Assembly: GCA_004212135.1 (NCBI GenBank)
Contig: RXIE01000146.1
Span: forward strand, 1-10,039
Length of the DNA stretch: 10,039 bases
DNA from: Candidatus Methanophagales archaeon ANME-1-THS
GTDB taxonomy: Archaea; Halobacteriota; Syntropharchaeia; Alkanophagales; Methanospirareceae
Reading direction: 5' to 3'
Made by a program: the position numbers and the translations under genes. Positions within the stretch are counted from its first letter, which is position 1. Every line of letters begins with the position of its first letter. The notes under the pieces were generated by a model, which was not told the DNA's origin, made no database searches, and was given only the letters and a program-made list of their open reading frames with translations. This document shows positions 6,821 to 10,039 of the stretch, in pieces.

Positions 6821-7284
6821 AGAATAGAAAGGGGCAGATGCATACCATCGAAGCACTGCTCGCGTTGATGCTGATTATCAGCGTGGTAACCTTCGCTGCG
6901 TACTCAGGATCGAGGAGGGCGCAGGGGGAGAGCAGTGTGGATACCCAACTCATGCTCTATGGCGAAGATTTCCTCTGCGTGCTCGATATGGAGCGAAGTG
7001 ACCACACGAGCTGGCTCTCTCACCAGGTCAATGGTACGGTAAATAAAGGCTGGAATGGTGCCGCGAATATTACCCGGGAGTGGCAGAACACCACGCTCAA
7101 TGAGAGTGGTGTCTTCTGCAAGGTTGAAATGGTCAACGTTACGTCTGATGGGGCGCTCAACACCGTGCAGTCCAGCGCACCTCATGGAAATCCGCCTGAG
7201 AATTCGATGACCGTGACCAGGCTGGTCACGCTCGTTGATCCAATAAGAGTATACGAAGTGAGGCTCACACTCTGGTACCTCTAG
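6787..7284 (+). CDS. Pilin-like protein 2 with class III-type signal (KG|QMHTIEA)
   Basis: This 165-aa protein has a basic leader (MCKTRRLHLALKNRKG), then QMHTIEALLALMLIISVVTF. This is a classic archaeal class III signal: Lys15-Gly16 before Gln17, Glu22 near the start of the hydrophobic helix, and the helix at about 22-39. The prepilin peptidase should cut after Gly16. The GQxHTxEA start resembles the haloarchaeal DUF7288 proteins as I remember them, which are found next to DUF7287-type partners. The mature part carries five sequons (N82, N94, N101, N105, N117). The ATG is supported by AGGAG at 6775-6779 and overlaps the previous gene. The stop is eight bases from the stop of the convergent peptidase gene, so the likely processing enzyme is encoded next door. 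Confidence 0.82.
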   Translation: MCKTRRLHLALKNRKGQMHTIEALLALMLIISVVTFAAYSGSRRAQGESSVDTQLMLYGEDFLCVLDMERSDHTSWLSHQVNGTVNKGWNGAANITREWQNTTLNESGVFCKVEMVNVTSDGALNTVQSSAPHGNPPENSMTVTRLVTLVDPIRVYEVRLTLWYL

Positions 7285-7292
7285 CGCGGTGC

Positions 7293-8222
7293 TCAAAAGA
7301 GAAGGGTTGAGATGAAATCGCCATAGAGTGCGGCCGTGAAGAATCCCGCAGTGAGATATATGATAAAGGGGAGCTCAGGTGTGATCCAGACCTTTTTGAT
7401 CCCTTTATTTTGCCCATAATCGTCCAGACGACGTAATACCTCTTCGGTTGGCTCTATGCCACCCCATATATACCGCTTCTGGATTTCAGACCCCTTATCT
7501 TCCAGGTCATGCATCAATTTGAAGTGCTTCTTGCTCCTCAATGTGGGAAGTTCGACCTCATACCCGAGGAACATCAACGGTGAAAATGATCTCCTGTACA
7601 GGTTATAGAAGAAGAGTGAGAGCGGGGATACCAGTGCGATCAGCAAACTATTCGTAAGCATGCTGAGCAGAAAGATATCGAGCAGTGGGACCTGCATCAC
7701 GGGCAGGTGGAGCTCAAATAGAGAGAGGCTGGGGAACGCGGGGAAGAGGAGGGGGATCGAGATCATCGCTTTTACATCCGCGCCACCAAAATTGAGGATG
7801 TAGAGGAGCGACGCAAAGAGAGCGCCCACCAGTACCGATTTAACGACCTGTAAAGGAGCCAAGGTGACCATGAAGAGCTCCAGGCTTGCCAAAAAAACGC
7901 CCGAAGCACTCATCACGAGCCAGACACCATCTGAGACCTCTCTTCTTTTTACATCGGAGTAGCTCGCATAGCACAGCAAGCATGAGCCGATGCAGAGACG
8001 TAAAATCGCTATGTAATCGTTGAGCTGTAAAATCCCAAATTCTAAATCCGAAATACTAAACAATACCAAATACCAAAATCCAAATGACAAAAACCGCGGA
8101 GCAGTCTTGGGTAAACCGGTCTTTAGAAGAGATTGTCTTGAGTTTAGATATTTGAATTTGTTTGGGATTTGGTGCGTGGGATTTTGTCTTTTCCAAAAAC
8201 TATGTGGATACAATCCTATCAT
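7293..8222 (-). CDS. Archaeal A24-family prepilin/preflagellin peptidase with repeat-derived N-terminal segment
   Basis: This membrane aspartic protease would remove the leader from the pilin-like proteins. Numbered from ATG 8222 (309 aa), the first catalytic Asp is in SYSDVKRREVSDGVW (Asp90) and the second in FGGADVKAM (Asp149), the family's G-x-G-D-like site. Several membrane segments follow, and the end WITPELPFIIYLTAGF matches archaeal A24 C-terminal regions. The conserved domain begins only at about residue 68 (LNDYIAILRLCIG, from about 8024). Residues 2-66 are mostly translated from an AT-rich inverted-repeat element, so the true N-terminus is uncertain. I chose ATG 8222 because it overlaps the upstream stop as ATGA; ATG 8246 is also in frame. 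No ATG lies between 8220 and the conserved domain. Catalytic parts look intact. Confidence 0.87.
   Translation of the reverse strand: MIGLYPHSFWKRQNPTHQIPNKFKYLNSRQSLLKTGLPKTAPRFLSFGFWYLVLFSISDLEFGILQLNDYIAILRLCIGSCLLCYASYSDVKRREVSDGVWLVMSASGVFLASLELFMVTLAPLQVVKSVLVGALFASLLYILNFGGADVKAMISIPLLFPAFPSLSLFELHLPVMQVPLLDIFLLSMLTNSLLIALVSPLSLFFYNLYRRSFSPLMFLGYEVELPTLRSKKHFKLMHDLEDKGSEIQKRYIWGGIEPTEEVLRRLDDYGQNKGIKKVWITPELPFIIYLTAGFFTAALYGDFISTLLF
8026..8190. repeat. AT-rich imperfect palindromic repeat (MITE-like) at the 5' end of the peptidase gene
   Basis: The stretch differs in composition from its neighbours and is rich in runs such as AAATCCCAAAT and CCAAATACCAAAATCC. AAAATCCCA at 8029-8037 has a perfect reverse complement at 8177-8185. 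Longer imperfect arms pair 8030-8061 (AAATCCCAAA...TAAAC) with 8142-8170 (GTTTAG...TTTGGGATTT). The translated pattern (FGFWYLVLFSISDLEFGI) is like a dispersed intergenic repeat that recurs in many bacterial and some archaeal genomes; that recognition is from memory. No transposase is present. The boundaries are approximate, and no target duplication is obvious. Confidence 0.6.
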
Positions 8223-9340
8223 TGTGTCACGGAATGTTCCCACCATGCCATAATGTACTCCGGGAGCCTGAAGCCTCGCTGGTTCAATCGTTCCACCAGA
8301 TGGAGTGGAAGAGGACTGAGTGCAAAGGTCGCGCGTTCGTAGAAGGTAACTGGTTGTGATCTGATGATGAAACTTTCAGACTCTCTCGATAAACTGGATT
8401 CATTACCCACAATCGAACACACATACGCGCCAAATCGCTTCTGCTCACGGCACCAATCCAAGATGGACTCGGTCTCGCCAGACCATGAGATTAAGAATAA
8501 AATATCGCAAGCGCGGGGTCGCGGTGCAAAAGGACCGGATAAATACGCCTCGTCGCCAAGCGCCCTCTTCACATGTTGGAGCCGTATCGCAGTCATCTTT
8601 GCAACATTTCTCCCGGGTCCTAACCCCCCCATCGTGACGCGGCATCTGGTTTCAAGCCGGTCAATGATACGCTGGTAAAAATCGGAACACACGAATCTAT
8701 CCACCATGGTGCCTATCACTGCTGCTTCCTCATCGACCTTCTTAAATACCGCGGTATACTCCTGCTGCTCGTTGAGCGCTTCCTTGGTCTTCTGAACGAG
8801 TAACAAGGAGCTTAATTCATACACATCGTTCATTATGCCGTGCTTGAGCAGTGCATTCGCTGCGTTTGCCACTCGTTCTCGCCCCTTCAGTTCGACTCTC
8901 GTCCCATAGTCTTTCTCCGCTATCCGTCCGATCGAGGAGTTGGGATTTGAGACGATGGCATCGATCGTGAATTTGTCACTCTTCTCGCGCTCGATATACT
9001 CAGCAAGCTGTTTAACCATGATCTTGGGCGTTGTGGTCTCGCCACTTCCTGAATTAACGACCAGTGCTATTCGCTCATACCGCTTCTCCAGCACAGGTGC
9101 TGCCTCCAGGATGTCTCTACCGGGGAAATCAATGTCAACCATCGTTCTCACCTCTTTATTCAGTTGACCCATGCCGATGTATAATGCGCTCTGCGACCTG
9201 CCCTCGCCCGCGAGGATGATACAATCCGCAGCGTTGAGGTCCTCAAAAAAGGCTTTGTACTCACTTTTTTTGACGTTTCGGACATTTCTTATAACGCGAT
9301 TGATATATCCTACTTCGGTGCTCACTTCATTGACTGCCAT
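8219..9340 (-). CDS. Tandem SIS-domain sugar-phosphate isomerase-like protein
   Basis: This 373-aa soluble protein has two SIS (sugar isomerase) domains, at about residues 39-190 and 230-345. Each has a phosphosugar-binding loop: SGSGETTTP (97-105) after LAGEGRSQS (43-50), and SWSGETESI (285-293) after GGLGPGRN (238-245). The two-domain layout is like the isomerase half of glucosamine-6-phosphate synthase or bifunctional phosphoglucose/phosphomannose isomerases, but no glutaminase domain or clear specificity residue is visible, so the substrate is unknown. ATG 9340 follows an in-frame TAG at 9344-9346. A GGAGG at 9363-9367 is 22 bases upstream, too far for normal initiation. Its stop overlaps ATG 8222 of the peptidase gene as ATGA, so the two are probably co-translated. 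Confidence 0.85.
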   Translation of the reverse strand: MAVNEVSTEVGYINRVIRNVRNVKKSEYKAFFEDLNAADCIILAGEGRSQSALYIGMGQLNKEVRTMVDIDFPGRDILEAAPVLEKRYERIALVVNSGSGETTTPKIMVKQLAEYIEREKSDKFTIDAIVSNPNSSIGRIAEKDYGTRVELKGRERVANAANALLKHGIMNDVYELSSLLLVQKTKEALNEQQEYTAVFKKVDEEAAVIGTMVDRFVCSDFYQRIIDRLETRCRVTMGGLGPGRNVAKMTAIRLQHVKRALGDEAYLSGPFAPRPRACDILFLISWSGETESILDWCREQKRFGAYVCSIVGNESSLSRESESFIIRSQPVTFYERATFALSPLPLHLVERLNQRGFRLPEYIMAWWEHSVTQ

Positions 9341-9375
9341 AAGCTACACTAAGATAACCGTTCCTCCTCTTTTAA

Positions 9376-9383
9376 GGTTTATA
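9376..9383 (-). promoter_or_regulatory. Possible TATA box of the SIS gene
   Basis: The minus strand reads GTATAAAC, in the 49-bp gap after proS. It predicts a transcription start near 9350-9355 and a short leader. Read-through from proS is an alternative, since both genes point the same way. Confidence 0.35.
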
Positions 9384-9389
9384 CATTTG

Positions 9390-10039
9390 TCAATATGCGC
9401 GAGCGACATAGACTCTCTTCCCCCCATCTGAACAGATCAAGCAGGTACCTTCGGCATGGGTCAACTGAATAAAGCCATGCACCGCTTCTCCTAACACACT
9501 GACCCCGAGCCGAGCCTCTACTTCATTCCCGCAGCTTTCACGTCCGCACAAAAATAGAGACAGAATGCCATGTCCAGCTCTTCTTCTCAGCTCTTCCAGC
9601 TCCTCTTCGCTCGCCGCTGTACTGATATGCCTGGTTTCATAGATGCTTGTGCGAAGCGTTTCCTTTGCCTTCTCATGGAGCGCCTCATGGATCTCCTGTA
9701 AGGTCTGCTTCACGCAGTGCACGACCTCATTCAGGGGGATTTGCACCCGCGTAAAGTCATTTCTTCTCACCAATTCGCATTGCTCATTCCTCAGGTCCCG
9801 GGGCCCAATCTCAATTCTCAAGGGCACCCCTTTCATCTCCCACCGGTAAAATTTCGCACCCGGCCGCTCCTCGGAGTTATCCACGACGGTCCTCATGCCC
9901 GCCCGGGTTAATTCCTCCTGCACCTTGAAACAGGCTTGTTCCACCAATTTACCACTCTTGGTCTCGCCATCCTTGCCGGAAAATACAATCGGGACGATGA
10001 CGACCTGTATGGGTGCGACTGTTGGCGGGAGGACTAATC
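9390..10039 (-). CDS. proS: Prolyl-tRNA synthetase, archaeal type, C-terminal part (partial)
   Basis: The 5' part lies beyond the right edge; 215 codons and the stop are visible. The first complete codons read LVLPPTVAPIQVVIVPI, the hallmark entry to the anticodon-binding domain of archaeal/eukaryotic-type class II ProRS. Continuing features are SGKDGETKSGKLVE, the R-P-G-x-K-[FY]-x-x-W-E-[ML]-K-G-V-P-[LI]-R segment, IEIGPRDL, and a C-terminal zinc-type domain with C-x4-C (LCGRESCG) and C-x2-C (CLIC). It ends in AY, as is usual in this type, where the terminal Tyr reaches the active site. A GTG at 9945-9947 could be mistaken for a start, but the frame is open to the window edge and matches the family throughout. 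It charges tRNA-Pro and is a housekeeping gene at the border of the pilus region. Confidence 0.95.
   Translation of the reverse strand, partial: LVLPPTVAPIQVVIVPIVFSGKDGETKSGKLVEQACFKVQEELTRAGMRTVVDNSEERPGAKFYRWEMKGVPLRIEIGPRDLRNEQCELVRRNDFTRVQIPLNEVVHCVKQTLQEIHEALHEKAKETLRTSIYETRHISTAASEEELEELRRRAGHGILSLFLCGRESCGNEVEARLGVSVLGEAVHGFIQLTHAEGTCLICSDGGKRVYVARAY

Noticed and set aside
8020..8253. Plus-strand open frame across the inverted-repeat element
   Set aside because: Its translation (NSKSEILNNTKYQNPN) is the familiar read-through of this class of AT-rich repeat, not a gene.
9363..9367. GGAGG as ribosome binding site of the SIS gene or of a hidden small ORF
   Set aside because: It is 22 bases from the ATG at 9340, and no start codon lies at a usable distance downstream; an in-frame TAG intervenes.
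1..10039. CRISPR array, tRNA or rRNA genes
   Set aside because: No regular repeat-spacer pattern of CRISPR size and no tRNA-like cloverleaf or rRNA segment was seen by eye; the 21-bp repeats have no spacers.

Overview
The window looks like a chromosome segment from a euryarchaeon. Its start regions carry TATA boxes about 25-35 bases upstream of start codons and often have little or no leader. It also has an archaeal-type prolyl-tRNA synthetase C-terminus, an archaeal A24 prepilin peptidase, a FlaI/GspE-type secretion ATPase followed by a TadC-like membrane protein, and pilin-like proteins rich in N-glycosylation sequons. Base composition is moderate, with AT-rich intergenic stretches. A methanogen or alkane/methane-oxidising relative would fit, but the exact lineage is inference.

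Layout from left to right. Positions 1-2661 (minus strand) hold a 56-aa ORF of uncertain status, the secretion ATPase with a long acidic repeat-bearing N-terminal extension, and the start of the polytopic platform protein, which runs off the left edge. An AT-rich divergent promoter region (2662-2830) separates these from a plus-strand pair: a MinD-like ATPase and a small membrane protein joined to it by an ATGA overlap. Converging on that pair from the right (3879-5957, minus) is a 692-aa protein made of a Roadblock/LC7 domain, an unassigned middle domain and four tandem beta-sandwich-like repeats. A 143-bp divergent intergenic region (5958-6100) carries three direct repeats with an exact 21-bp period between two TATA boxes. 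To its right, two overlapping plus-strand genes (6101-7284) encode pilin-like proteins. They converge on a minus-strand A24 prepilin peptidase (7293-8222). The 5' part of that peptidase reading frame lies inside an AT-rich inverted-repeat element of about 165 bp. Upstream of it on the minus strand are a tandem-SIS sugar-phosphate isomerase-like gene (8219-9340) and the 3' part of proS (9390-10039, cut by the right edge).

Functional reading. The ATPase, platform protein, two pilin-like subunits and prepilin peptidase are the core parts of an archaeal type IV pilus-like machine. The MinD-like ATPase with a MinD-like amphipathic tail, its coupled single-pass membrane partner and the Roadblock/beta-sandwich protein sit among them. 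Together they could form a module that positions or controls the machine. That last step is inference from gene order, domain content and the shared control region, not from any known system I can name.
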